Shown here: one piece after another, positions 10,626 to 19,903 of the stretch
Position numbering within the stretch: position 1 is the first letter of the stretch
Layout of the letters: every line of letters starts with the position of its first letter
NCBI GenBank assembly: GCA_028713975.1
Contig: JAQTNE010000003.1
Span: 62,001-126,000, forward strand
DNA from: Sulfuricella sp.
GTDB lineage: Bacteria > Pseudomonadota > Gammaproteobacteria > Burkholderiales > Sulfuricellaceae
Direction: 5' to 3'
DNA length: 64,000 nucleotides
Notes under the pieces: model-generated
What the model was told of the DNA's origin: nothing
Databases searched by the model: none
Seen by the model: only the letters and a program-made list of their open reading frames with translations
Made by a program: the position numbers and the translations under genes

Positions 10626-11873
10626 TTACTTCAGCGCCTGCTCATATTCATGCCGGAAGTGGCGGAATGAGCTGTCCAGAAGCTGCGCCACGCCGTTTAC
10701 CAGATGGCAGCGGCCACTGCCGGGAAGCATACGGTAGAGGCTTTCCAGGGTTGCCAGGTCGGCTGCTGTGCCGCGTCCGGTGTCGATGCGGTCGATCAAA
10801 AGGCTGAGTGTCGCGGTGCCGGTCTTGCAGGAAACGCATTGGCCGCAGGAGGAGTGGGCGAAAAACCGCACATACTCGGCGACTTGCTTGACGATGCCGG
10901 TGCCTTCCGAGACCACGATCATGGCACCGGTGCCGAGGCTGGCTCCGCGCTCGCGCAGTGAATCAAAATCCAGTCCGACATCCAGATCAGCCGGGGTCAG
11001 CAGGGTGTTCGACGGCCCGCCGGTAAACACCGCCTTGAGCGGCTTGCCGGAAAGCAACCCGCCGCCGTGGACGAGCACCAGGTCGTGCAGCGTGGTGCCC
11101 ATCGGCAGTTCGTACACGCCGGGATGGAGCACATCGCCGCTGAGGGAATAAAGCTTGCCGCCGGTGGCCTTGCCGATTCCCTGGCGGCGAAACCAGTCCG
11201 CGCCGTGGCGCACGATGGCGGGCACGTTGGCCAGGGTTTCGACGTTGTTGATCAGGGTCGGGCAGCCATGCGCGCCATCTTGCGCCGGGTAGGGCGGTTT
11301 GCCGCGCGGGAACGGGAATTTTCCTTCGATCCACTCCAGCGCCGCGGTTTCTTCGCCGCCGATGTAATGCCCGGAGCTGGGTTTCAACTCCATCGTGATC
11401 GGACGACCCAGTGCCTTGCCGGCCTGTTGCAGCATGTCCGAACCCTGCCACTGGCCAAGCGCCGCCTGTAGTGCGGCCAGGGCGCGGGTCAAATCGGGGT
11501 TGATGTAAAACACGATGCGGTTGACCCCGGTGGCGAGCGCGGCCAGCAAGGCGCCCTCGATCACCTGATGCGGCGTTTCCTGGAGCAGCAGGCGATCCTT
11601 GAAGGTGCCGGGCTCGTCTTCGTTGCCATTGCACACCAGGTATTTATCGGGGCGCGGTGCTTCGTTCGCCACCGCTTCCCATTTTCGCCAGACCGGAAAT
11701 CCGCTGCCACCCAACCCGCGTAGATCGGCGTCCTTGATGGCGGTTAGAACCGCTGGCGGGTCTTGCGCGGCAATGCGCAACGCATCCCCGCCGCCGGCTT
11801 CGCGCCAGCGCGCCATGTTGTCGCCGACCCGCTGTTGCGGATGGAGGAGATTGGCGTTCAGGCTTTCCGTCAT
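10626..11873 (-). CDS. NuoF-like NADH-binding flavoprotein subunit
   Basis: 415 residues related to the 51-kDa (NuoF/HoxF/FdsB) family, which binds NADH, FMN and one 4Fe-4S cluster. The glycine-rich FMN loop GLGGSGFP is at about residues 53-60, the NADH/FMN block CNGNEDEPGTFKDR at about 82-95, and the cluster ligands are SCGQCVSC at about 340-347 with the fourth Cys in GRCHL near 387. There is no complex I gene nearby; instead it follows a flavoprotein/Fe-S fumarate reductase pair on the same strand after 142 bases. I infer that it feeds electrons from NADH to that pair, or takes them away. Confidence 0.85.
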   Translation of the reverse strand: MTESLNANLLHPQQRVGDNMARWREAGGGDALRIAAQDPPAVLTAIKDADLRGLGGSGFPVWRKWEAVANEAPRPDKYLVCNGNEDEPGTFKDRLLLQETPHQVIEGALLAALATGVNRIVFYINPDLTRALAALQAALGQWQGSDMLQQAGKALGRPITMELKPSSGHYIGGEETAALEWIEGKFPFPRGKPPYPAQDGAHGCPTLINNVETLANVPAIVRHGADWFRRQGIGKATGGKLYSLSGDVLHPGVYELPMGTTLHDLVLVHGGGLLSGKPLKAVFTGGPSNTLLTPADLDVGLDFDSLRERGASLGTGAMIVVSEGTGIVKQVAEYVRFFAHSSCGQCVSCKTGTATLSLLIDRIDTGRGTAADLATLESLYRMLPGSGRCHLVNGVAQLLDSSFRHFRHEYEQALK

Positions 11874-11899
11874 ATAAAACTCACGCAGTGAGACTTCGT

Positions 11900-11991
11900 C
11901 CCCCTCTCCCGTCTCGCCGTGGTCGCTGCGCAGCAGCGGGAACCCGGCGGCGACACTCCTTGCGGGTGCCGGGAGAGGGTAGGGGTGAGGG
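11900..11991. repeat. REP-like palindrome, copy with an enlarged loop
   Basis: CCCCTCTCCCG at 11901-11911 is complementary to CGGGAGAGGG-type sequence at 11970-11979, which continues into TAGGGGTGAGGG. The same words recur at 32656-32695 and 53754-53777. In this copy about 58 bases of unrelated sequence fill the loop. It lies between the fumarate reductase flavoprotein gene and the NuoF-like gene. Confidence 0.6.
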
Positions 11992-12015
11992 AGAAGGTCG
12001 CGGCGAATGGTTGTT

Positions 12016-13638
12016 TCATGATTTGGAACGGGGATTCGCCGCGATCTGAAAATCTTTTCCCGGCGCCGTGTAGTCGGGCATGATCTGGGGCGCGCGCCGT
12101 GTCAGCGGCAGGCCGGCCAGCGTCAGGGCACGTCGGGCCTGGTTGACGTGTTCCAGCGTAATTTTTTTCGGGCCGCGGTCATGGCTGGAAATCGCGGCGG
12201 CCATGCCGGCACGGCGGCCAAAGCTGATGATCTCGAGCAGGGCGTTGCCCATGATGCGGTTGTGGCCGTGGATGCCGCCCGCAACCTCGCCTGCGGCATA
12301 CAACCCCGGCACGGTGGTGGCGCCATCGACGTCGATGACCGCGCCGCCGTTCTGGTAGTGCAGGGTCGGATACACCAGCACCGGGTCGCGGCGCGGGTCG
12401 ATGCCGGCAATGCGGGAGCGAGCCAGCAGCTTGGGGAACTGCTGTTCGATCAGGCCGGGCTGGCCGCGCTCGAGGCGCGCGGTGTCGAGCCACACGCCCA
12501 CGCCGCCGGTATCGGGATGAATCCCGCGCCCTTCGCGGCATTCGCGGATGATGGCGGCGCTGACGATGTCGCGCGGCTGCAATTCGTCGATAAAACGGTG
12601 GCCTTCGGCATTGAGTAGCAACGCACCGGCGGCGCGGATGCCTTCGGTGACCAGCTTGCCGGAAAGATACGGCGGGTTGACCAGGCCGGTGGGGTGGTAC
12701 TGGAAAGAATCGAGGTCGCACAGGCGCGCGCCGATGCGGTAAGCCAGCACCAGGCCGTCGCCGGTGGCGCCGAGATGGTTGGAGGTGGGGAAGCCGTGCA
12801 GGTGCAGGCGGCCAATGCCGCCAGTGGCGAGAATGACCGAGCGCGCGCGCACGATGCGCAGTTTCTGGCCGTCCAGCGATCCTAGCACGGCGCCCACGCA
12901 TTTCCGCCCGTTTTCGTTGGATAGCAGCTCGACAGCCGGCGCCTGATCCCACACCTCGATGCCGCGATGCTGGATTACGGCTTCGCGCAACGCGCGCATC
13001 ATTTCAAGCCCGGTGTAATCGCGGCAGTGGACGATGCGCGGCGCGCTGATGCCGCCGGCCCGACGGGTATGCAGGTCGCCGCTCGCGGTCTGGTCGAACT
13101 GCATGCCCTGGCGGATCAGCCAGCGGATCACTCCGGGGCCGTCGCCAACCATGGCCGCCACCAGCGCCGGGTTGCCGGCATGATGGCCGGCGCGCAAAGT
13201 GTCTTGCAGGTGTTGCTGCACCGAGTCGTCCGGTTCTATCGCGGCCTGGATGCCGCCTTCCGCCATCACTGTATTGCTGTCGCCAAGGCGCATCTTGGTG
13301 GCGAGCAGCACGCGCGCGCCGCGTTCGGCGGCGGCGAGGGCGGCCGCACTGCCCGCGCCGCCGCCGCCAATCACCAGCACATCGGTATCGGTGACTTCGA
13401 CACCGGCCAGATCGACTTCGTCGATATAGGCTTCCGCCTGCAACAGGTCGGCCAGCTCGCGCGGGCAGCGCGCGCCGGCATTGGGGCCGACGGCGAGCGT
13501 GGCGATGCCGTCGCGCAGATGATCGGGGTGAAATGCGTTTAGCAGCGCGTCCGGTTCGAGCGGCTGCGGCAAGGGTGCCAGCTCGGCATCAACGCGGTAG
13601 GCCGCCAGTGCCGCCTGCAAGGACAGGCCGCGCGTCAT
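12016..13638 (-). CDS. Fumarate reductase/succinate dehydrogenase-type flavoprotein
   Basis: 540 residues of the FRD/SDH/L-aspartate oxidase flavoprotein family. FAD motif GGGGAG is at 91-96, after an unusual N-terminal extension of about 85 residues. Substrate residues are present: Arg in TEGIRAAGA, HYQNGG, and the GEVAGGIHGHNRIMGN block. The His that carries covalent FAD in SdhA/FrdA (SHTV) is Asn122 here (SNTVMAEGG), so flavin should be non-covalent. Its ATG overlaps the stop of the Fe-S subunit by 4 bases, which favours a two-subunit fumarate reductase over NadB. No membrane anchor gene is adjacent, so a soluble enzyme is inferred. Confidence 0.83.
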   Translation of the reverse strand: MTRGLSLQAALAAYRVDAELAPLPQPLEPDALLNAFHPDHLRDGIATLAVGPNAGARCPRELADLLQAEAYIDEVDLAGVEVTDTDVLVIGGGGAGSAAALAAAERGARVLLATKMRLGDSNTVMAEGGIQAAIEPDDSVQQHLQDTLRAGHHAGNPALVAAMVGDGPGVIRWLIRQGMQFDQTASGDLHTRRAGGISAPRIVHCRDYTGLEMMRALREAVIQHRGIEVWDQAPAVELLSNENGRKCVGAVLGSLDGQKLRIVRARSVILATGGIGRLHLHGFPTSNHLGATGDGLVLAYRIGARLCDLDSFQYHPTGLVNPPYLSGKLVTEGIRAAGALLLNAEGHRFIDELQPRDIVSAAIIRECREGRGIHPDTGGVGVWLDTARLERGQPGLIEQQFPKLLARSRIAGIDPRRDPVLVYPTLHYQNGGAVIDVDGATTVPGLYAAGEVAGGIHGHNRIMGNALLEIISFGRRAGMAAAISSHDRGPKKITLEHVNQARRALTLAGLPLTRRAPQIMPDYTAPGKDFQIAANPRSKS

Positions 13639-14303
13639 GACGATTCCTTCTCGTCCGACCCCGGCAGAGGCGCTGGGTTATTTGAGCCTGAGAACGGCTC
13701 CTGGCGCAGTTCTTCCAGCCGGTGAATCAGATTGGGCGGGCGCAGGTGAAAGAAAGCGGTGATGCGGCGGCTGAACAGGCCGACGTGGGCGGGCGCGATC
13801 TGCTCGGGGCAGGCGCTATCGCACAATTCGCACATCACGCATTCGAAAAAGGCTTCGCCGGCCTCGCGGAAGCGGCCCGCTGCGGCCAGCGCAACGCCGT
13901 CCTCGACCGCGATTCCCTTTGGGCAGGATTGCACGCAGCCATGGCAATGCCGGCAACGGTCGGCCTCCGGAAAAATTTCCTGGAAACGCGCCTGAATATC
14001 CCAGCCGTCCTTGAAATCGCTTAATTCATACTGATGGCGGGGAGCGGACGGCGGCGGCAGAAACAGCGTTTCGACGCCTTGCTCGGCAAAAGTTTCACAC
14101 GCCAGGGCAACGCTCACCTCCTGCCCGCGCCGCAGCAGGATGCGGCATGACCCGCACACGCCTTCGAGGCAGCTTGCCCCGGTGATGCGCGGCACACCGC
14201 CGGCCCAGGCGGCCTCAACGATGGTCATGTGCGGTTCGGCGCGAACCTTAACACCGTTGATCAGCAGATCAACAGTGGGTTCGTCGCCGGTTTTTTTGGT
14301 CAT
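13635..14303 (-). CDS. Fumarate reductase/succinate dehydrogenase-type iron-sulfur subunit
   Basis: 222 residues. An N-terminal plant-type ferredoxin domain carries the 2Fe-2S ligands C45, C50, C53 and C69 (SCLEGVCGSC). A helical domain follows with two Cx2Cx2Cx3C clusters at C117-C127 (CRHCHGCVQSC) and C155-C165 (CVMCELCDSAC). In SdhB/FrdB these two sites hold the 4Fe-4S and 3Fe-4S centres; here both have four Cys, so two 4Fe-4S clusters are possible. It relays electrons to the flavoprotein encoded next. The gene overlaps korB and the flavoprotein gene by 4 bases each, indicating translational coupling. Confidence 0.86.
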   Translation of the reverse strand: MTKKTGDEPTVDLLINGVKVRAEPHMTIVEAAWAGGVPRITGASCLEGVCGSCRILLRRGQEVSVALACETFAEQGVETLFLPPPSAPRHQYELSDFKDGWDIQARFQEIFPEADRCRHCHGCVQSCPKGIAVEDGVALAAAGRFREAGEAFFECVMCELCDSACPEQIAPAHVGLFSRRITAFFHLRPPNLIHRLEELRQEPFSGSNNPAPLPGSDEKESS

Positions 14304-15183
14304 GGGCGGGCGAGATCGATGATCTTGCGCAGGTCGTAATCCGGGCTACCACCCACCTGCTTCACCAGATCGGCCATGCGCTCGTCGAGCGTCGAGCGTT
14401 CCTGGCGGAACAGCAGGCCGACCGGAATGCGGTTGTTCTTGTGCGCCATGTTGACCGCGTGCATTGCGGCATCAATATCGCCGACATCGTGGCCTTCCTG
14501 CACCTCTTCGGCGGAACCTTTAAACGATTTTGCGTCGTCAATCACGTTGAACGTAGGGCACTGGCTGAGCACGCTGATGAAGGAGAAGCCCTTGTGTTCC
14601 ATGCCTTCCTTGATCATTTGCGCGGTCATTTTCACGTTGGTTGCCAGCGTCTGGGCAACGAAGCTCGCCCCGTAGGTCAGCATGTACAGGATCGGGTTCA
14701 TCGGCTCTTCGACCCCGCCGTAAGGCGTGGTATAGGCCTTGAGCTGGCGCTGCGAGGTGGGCGACACCTGGCCCTTGGTCAGGCCGTAAATGCGGTTATC
14801 CATCAGCACGTAAGTCATGTTGATGTTCTTGCGCGCCAAATGAGGCATGTGGCCGCCGCCGATGGAAAAACCGTCGCCATCGCCGCCGTTGACCAGAATC
14901 GCCAAGTCGGGGCGGGCCAACTGGACGCCGGTCGCCACCGGGCCCGCGCGGCCATGCAGGGTGTGCATCTTGTAGGAGCGGACGAAATACGGCAGGCGCG
15001 AAGAGCAGCCGATGCCGGAGATGTTCACCAGATAATTGGGATCGACGCCCAGCTCGGAAAGGGCGCGGTAAACGCTGGTCAGCACGCCGTGGTCGCCGCA
15101 GCCGGGGCACCAGAACGGTTTGGTGTCGGTTTTGTAGTCTTTGGTCTGAAGTTCGACCTTGTGCAAATGGGTCTGGGCGCAGC

Positions 15184-15187
<4 letters not shown>
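14300..15187 (-). CDS. korB: 2-oxoacid:ferredoxin oxidoreductase subunit beta (KorB-like)
   Basis: About 295 residues. The start MSCAQTHLHKV at 15187 is chosen because its ATG overlaps the korA stop by 4 bases. The thiamine diphosphate subunit has WCPGCGDHG (C27, C30) and the TPP/Mg block GDGDGFSIGGGHMPHLARKN followed by YVLMDNRIYGLTKGQ. Two-subunit enzymes of this type cleave 2-oxoglutarate to succinyl-CoA with ferredoxin as acceptor, or run in reverse to fix CO2 (2-oxoglutarate synthase). Substrate preference (2-oxoglutarate over pyruvate) is inferred from the neighbouring fumarate reductase genes, not from a residue I can read. Confidence 0.87.
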
Positions 15188-16899
<1,712 letters not shown>

Positions 16900-17437
16900 G
16901 TCTAACCCCTACATCGATACAGTTATATTGTTGAATCCGTGGTCATCCCGCGATAAACCACGACTTTGGGCGGTTGCCCGAAAAAGGTTTCGGCTCCGGC
17001 ACGACCATTATCCTGCGACCCTCGTCGTCAGCGCGCTGCTGACCTAAACGGCGCCTCGCGCGAGCGCAAACCAGGGCGAGCGGCTCACCCGACGGCTTGA
17101 GGTTTCAGAATCAGAAAGCGCGGCAATTCGGAAAATCAACCGGGAAAAACGAGAATTTCCTTATATTGGCACGGCTTGCAGGCAACATCGGATGATAATG
17201 GATAACTAATATAAGCTCAATGGGGCATTTCATGCGCACATTACCGGGCGATTTTGGGTGCGGGTCGGGGTGGGTATGACGGCGCGTTAAAAACGGATAA
17301 CACGTCCAGATATAAACCGGGTTGCATTGGTTTTCGATTAAGCCTAGAGTCCATGCCATGTTAATAAACTGGCCTGATAAAATTCTAGGTATTTTATTGG
17401 GGTCTATTTTATGTTTGACCTCTCAAGGAGTCTTCTC
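16900..17437. other. Gene-poor gap before the cassette region
   Basis: 538 bases without a convincing gene. It should hold the korA promoter on the minus strand. A dyad CGTGGT (16938-16943) / ACCACG (16957-16962) lies about 40 bases upstream of the korA TTG and could be an operator or a hairpin. Toward the right end the sequence becomes AT-rich (ATAAAATTCTAGGTATTTTATT near 17377-17398). I found no attI-like site or integrase fragment, and no tRNA. Confidence 0.5.
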
Positions 17438-17647
17438 ATGGAAATTGAACGCTGTAGCAACGAGAAATGCCGCCGCCCGTTTCAGGTAATGGAATACAAC
17501 CTCCAAATGCCGGGAACGAAAGAACGCGAAGACATTTCGTGCCCGCATTGTGGCCACACCATCACCCAAATCAGTAACGGGTTCTTTAGAACTTCGGCGC
17601 TTTCGCCAGAGCAGGAGGCCGAATTTGACAAGTCCCACCCAATTTGA
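17438..17647 (+). CDS. Small zinc-ribbon-like hypothetical protein
   Basis: 69 residues. Four cysteines are arranged as C6-x4-C11 and C35-x2-C38 (CSNEKC and CPHC), the spacing of a small zinc ribbon. The ATG at 17438 is favoured over an upstream in-frame ATG at 17411 because AAGGAG (17425-17430) precedes it by 7 bases. The function is unknown. Its stop is 7 bases from the next gene, and both lie upstream of the first attC-like site, so they may form one cassette or cassette-adjacent unit. AT content is higher than in the flanking housekeeping genes. Confidence 0.65.
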   Translation: MEIERCSNEKCRRPFQVMEYNLQMPGTKEREDISCPHCGHTITQISNGFFRTSALSPEQEAEFDKSHPI

Positions 17648-17654
17648 GGCGCCA

Positions 17655-18002
17655 ATGCTCATTCCTCCGCTGGGAATAATTGATCTCGTCCGTAGAGGTG
17701 AGATTAACTTTGAAAGGCTTGTAGAGGTACTACGGCACACAGGGTATATCACCGAGGAGAACCAAGAACCAGGCTGCGGTTTTGGGTCATCGGCAATGGA
17801 GGCAGTGCATCAAGAAGATTTTGAGAGGCTCTTCGCATTTTTCTTCCCAGAGGAGCATTGCGATATCACCATTGGGCGCATCGCAACCGACGAGGGAGGC
17901 CAATCTGGCGCGTATGCCTATGCACTTTTTAATTCAAACGAAATCAGCCGGCCGAAAATGCAACAGATTCTTGAGCGCCAGAACAGGAACAATCTTGCGT
18001 AG
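17655..18002 (+). CDS. Hypothetical protein of the first cassette
   Basis: 115 residues starting at ATG 17655, just after the zinc-ribbon gene. I do not recognise the family. It is acidic and globular in composition, with no membrane segment; visible landmarks are a helical N-terminus (IIDLVRRGEINFERLVEVLR), a Gly/Cys turn (EPGCGFGSS), an aromatic patch FAFFFPEE and a C-terminal helix. The reading frame stays open upstream but that part overlaps the zinc-ribbon gene out of frame and is unlikely to be translated. The stop lies 12 bases before an attC-like site, the usual position of a cassette gene. Confidence 0.6.
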   Translation: MLIPPLGIIDLVRRGEINFERLVEVLRHTGYITEENQEPGCGFGSSAMEAVHQEDFERLFAFFFPEEHCDITIGRIATDEGGQSGAYAYALFNSNEISRPKMQQILERQNRNNLA

Positions 18003-18014
18003 CTCGGCGGCGAG

Positions 18015-18081
18015 GTCTAATCCTTCGTCGCAGGGGACGCTCCGCCTATCGGCGGCGCGCTCCTGAACTCGAAAGTTAGCC
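18015..18081 (+). repeat. attC-like recombination site 1
   Basis: 67 bases bounded by GTCTAAT (18015-18021) and GTTAGCC (18075-18081), the outer boxes of an integron attC, with inner arms that pair imperfectly around GGCGG/CCGCC. It follows the hypothetical gene and the next gene starts 8 bases after it, the typical cassette geometry. Confidence 0.75.
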
Positions 18082-18089
18082 CTATAACC

Positions 18090-18863
18090 ATGCTTACTGC
18101 TTTGCGACACTTCAATCAGGTGAAAGTGTTGGCCCGCCAGTCAGAAAAGGCAGATGCACCGTTCACGTGTCCCACATGCACACGCGAAGTTGTTCTCCAT
18201 AAGGGGAATATTCGTGCCCATCACTTCAAACATAAGCCCCCGGTAACGTGTGCTCGGGGGAAAGGTGAAACCGAACAGCATCTCAGGGCGAAACTCGGAA
18301 TCTATGATGCACTTGCGCTAGAACCGAACGTTATGGATCTCGAACTTGAGAAAGACTTCGGGATCTCCGTTGCCGATGTGTATGCCAGAATCTCTGGAAC
18401 ACCAGTAGCGATCGAAATCCAGCGCAGTAAGTTGAGTGTTGCCGACATTTGCGCCCGCACAGCCAATTATTACAAGCTAGGTATCGCTGTTCTATGGGTG
18501 GGGTTGCCTGATGGTGAGCTATCACGCGAAAAGTATAGCCCTAGTGCGTGGGAGCGTTGGTGCCATGCAGCCTATTTCGGTCGTGTCTACTACTGGGATA
18601 GCGGGCAGGTCTTACGGGCTGTTCATTTTGGTGCTCATCGCATATATGTCGAGTCCACCACATGGTACGAGTCCGGTGGTAATGAGCGGTCAGCGGGAGG
18701 CTATGAGCGAATCTCAAAGAGATACAAGACACCTTATGCGGGAGTTCCTGTTTTGCTTTCCCGTAGCTTCCGGCTTGCTCGCAAAACCGCTTGGATCGGC
18801 GGTACTGTCGCCGTTCCACAATGCCTTCTGTATGTCGACATTCAACCGAAATGGTGGAAATAG
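18090..18863 (+). CDS. CoiA-like competence-family protein (cassette-borne)
   Basis: 257 residues that resemble the CoiA-like family by memory of its landmarks: an N-terminal CPTC motif followed by a HHFKHKPP block (about residues 28-50), TEQHLRAKLGIYDAL, a nuclease-like core VADVYARISGTPVAIEIQRSKLS at about 91-113 (D, E and a Q-R near one another as in restriction-type folds), then a YYKLGIAVLWV strand. The real function outside Gram-positive competence is not known. The ATG is only 8 bases from the end of the preceding attC-like site and no good Shine-Dalgarno sequence is visible. The stop is 1 base before attC-like site 2. Confidence 0.62.
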   Translation: MLTALRHFNQVKVLARQSEKADAPFTCPTCTREVVLHKGNIRAHHFKHKPPVTCARGKGETEQHLRAKLGIYDALALEPNVMDLELEKDFGISVADVYARISGTPVAIEIQRSKLSVADICARTANYYKLGIAVLWVGLPDGELSREKYSPSAWERWCHAAYFGRVYYWDSGQVLRAVHFGAHRIYVESTTWYESGGNERSAGGYERISKRYKTPYAGVPVLLSRSFRLARKTAWIGGTVAVPQCLLYVDIQPKWWK

Positions 18864-18930
18864 GGCTAACCCATCATTCCACCGGACCTGCGCGAAAAGC
18901 CGCGCAGGCCGGTGAATTCAAACGATCTGC
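18864..18930 (+). repeat. attC-like recombination site 2 (degraded right end)
   Basis: Begins with GGCTAAC (18864-18870). The inner arms CACCGGACCTGCGC and GCGCAGGCCGGTG pair perfectly except for one unpaired A, which matches the extrahelical base expected in a folded attC bottom strand. The right outer box should be GTTRRRY but reads GATCTGC (18924-18930), so this end is diverged. Confidence 0.72.
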
Positions 18931-18945
18931 TTGAGGAGAATTGAA

Positions 18946-19263
18946 ATGGACAAAGAAAGTAAACTTGAAGAGGAAATTCTGGCCTCTTTTGAAAGAGGCG
19001 AATGGCAGCCCGCTCCCAAAAACAAGAGTGAAATTGCACGCTATGCGGCAATGGCTTCCGCGTCTCTGGCTAAAAACAAGCGTGTCAACATTCGCATTTC
19101 TTCTTGCGATCTCGACGACCTTCAGGCAAAGGCAGCAGAAGAGGCCATTCTCTACCAGACATTAATGGCCAGCGTTCTTCACAAGTACGTCACAGGGCGC
19201 CTTATAGAGCCGAGTCTAACCCCTCGTTCAAGCGGGACGCGCCAAAAGCGGCGCGTCCCTTAA
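18946..19263 (+). CDS. Ribbon-helix-helix antitoxin-like protein, C-terminus read into attC
   Basis: About 105 residues from ATG 18946, preceded by GAGGAG. Residues 45-85 (NKRVNIRISSCDLDDLQAKA, then ILYQTLMASVLHKYVTGRL) match the CopG/BrnA-type ribbon-helix-helix pattern of antitoxins. No toxin gene accompanies it. After TGRL the frame runs into attC-like site 3, so the last 18 or so residues (through RQKRRVP) are encoded by the recombination site itself. It could be an orphan antitoxin cassette that counters related toxins elsewhere. Confidence 0.72.
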   Translation: MDKESKLEEEILASFERGEWQPAPKNKSEIARYAAMASASLAKNKRVNIRISSCDLDDLQAKAAEEAILYQTLMASVLHKYVTGRLIEPSLTPRSSGTRQKRRVP

Positions 19264-19277
19264 CTCAAACATTAGCC
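19214..19277 (+). repeat. attC-like recombination site 3
   Basis: 64 bases from GTCTAAC (19214-19220) to ATTAGCC (19271-19277). The inner arms GGGACGCGCC and GGCGCGTCCC are a perfect 10-bp stem with an AAAAGC loop, and the outer part pairs with one unpaired base. It is the best attC of the three, apart from A instead of G at the crossover position. Confidence 0.8.
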
Positions 19278-19301
19278 CTCTCGTGGTGTTTGCATGTCGG
19301 T

Positions 19302-19330
19302 TTGACAGTGCGTACGCTTAAGCGTACCGT
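19302..19330 (+). promoter_or_regulatory. Promoter and palindromic operator of the YefM/YoeB-type module
   Basis: A consensus -35 TTGACA (19302-19307) is followed after 17 bases by a weak -10 TACCGT (19325-19330). The spacer contains the perfect 16-base palindrome GTACGCTTAAGCGTAC (19312-19327), with a GTACA half-element just after it. A repressor bound there would block RNA polymerase, as expected for autoregulation by a YefM-type antitoxin. Own promoters are usual for toxin-antitoxin cassettes. Confidence 0.65.
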
Positions 19331-19356
19331 ACAAGCTCTTTTATTAGGGGTGCAAA

Positions 19357-19599
19357 ATGAACACACTTACCGCCAGCGAGGCTCGCGCGAATCTGTACCG
19401 CCTTATTGATGAGACGGCAGAGTCTCATCAACCCATCGTCATTTCCGGAAAGCGTAGCAGTGCTGTTCTGCTCTCTGCGGAGGACTGGAGCGCAATTCAG
19501 GAAACCTTGTACCTGCTCGCCGTACCCGGTATGCGCGAATCGATAAAGGCAGGTATGGCTGAACCGCTCGCAAAAAGTGCGAAAGAGCTTAAGTGGTAA
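19357..19599 (+). CDS. Phd/YefM-family antitoxin
   Basis: 80 residues. The N-terminal half (NTLTASEARANLYRLIDETA, then PIVISGKRSSAVLLSAEDW) is the canonical Phd/YefM DNA-binding fold; the C-terminal part (MRESIKAGMAEPL) is the toxin-binding tail. AGGGG lies 7-11 bases upstream of the ATG. It overlaps the toxin start by 7 bases. The protein should neutralise the partner RNase and repress its own promoter through the palindrome upstream. Confidence 0.9.
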   Translation: MNTLTASEARANLYRLIDETAESHQPIVISGKRSSAVLLSAEDWSAIQETLYLLAVPGMRESIKAGMAEPLAKSAKELKW

Positions 19600-19859
19600 G
19601 TTGGGAAATTGTTTATGCCAAGCAGGCAATAAAAGATGCAAAGAAGCTTGCTGCAAGTGGCCTCAAACCAAAGGCGCAGGAATTGCTCGCGGTGCTTGCC
19701 AACGATCCATTTCAAAATCCACCGCCCTTCGAAAGGTTGGTCGGTGATCTTGCCGGTGCTTTCTCGCGCCGCATAAATATTCAGCACCGTATCGTGTACG
19801 AAGTCTTTAGCAAAGAGAGAACCGTTCGTGTCCTGCGGATGTGGACGCATTATGAATGA
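19593..19859 (+). CDS. Txe/YoeB-family mRNA interferase toxin
   Basis: 88 residues starting at a GTG that overlaps the antitoxin stop. Family features: SWEIVYAKQAIKDAKKLAAS at the N-terminus, PPPFERLVGDLAGAFSRRIN with the basic and Glu catalytic residues, IQHRIVYEV, and the C-terminal aromatic/His active-site tail RMWTHYE. YoeB-type toxins cut mRNA at the ribosome. The gene ends the cassette region; I could not recognise a complete attC between it and the convergent priA end. Confidence 0.9.
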   Translation: MVSWEIVYAKQAIKDAKKLAASGLKPKAQELLAVLANDPFQNPPPFERLVGDLAGAFSRRINIQHRIVYEVFSKERTVRVLRMWTHYE

Positions 19860-19903
19860 GCGGCTAGCCCTGCACTTCCCATCTCGCCGCCAATAGCGCG
19901 CGA

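Noticed and set aside
17041-17410. attI site or integrase remnant left of the cassettes
   Set aside because: No tyrosine-recombinase motifs in any frame and no convincing core site; GTTAATA near 17359 does not fit the consensus.
19860-19903. A fourth attC after the YoeB-type gene (GGCTAGCCC near 19862)
   Set aside because: Only a box-like word is present; there are no paired inner arms and no right-hand GTTRRRY before priA ends.
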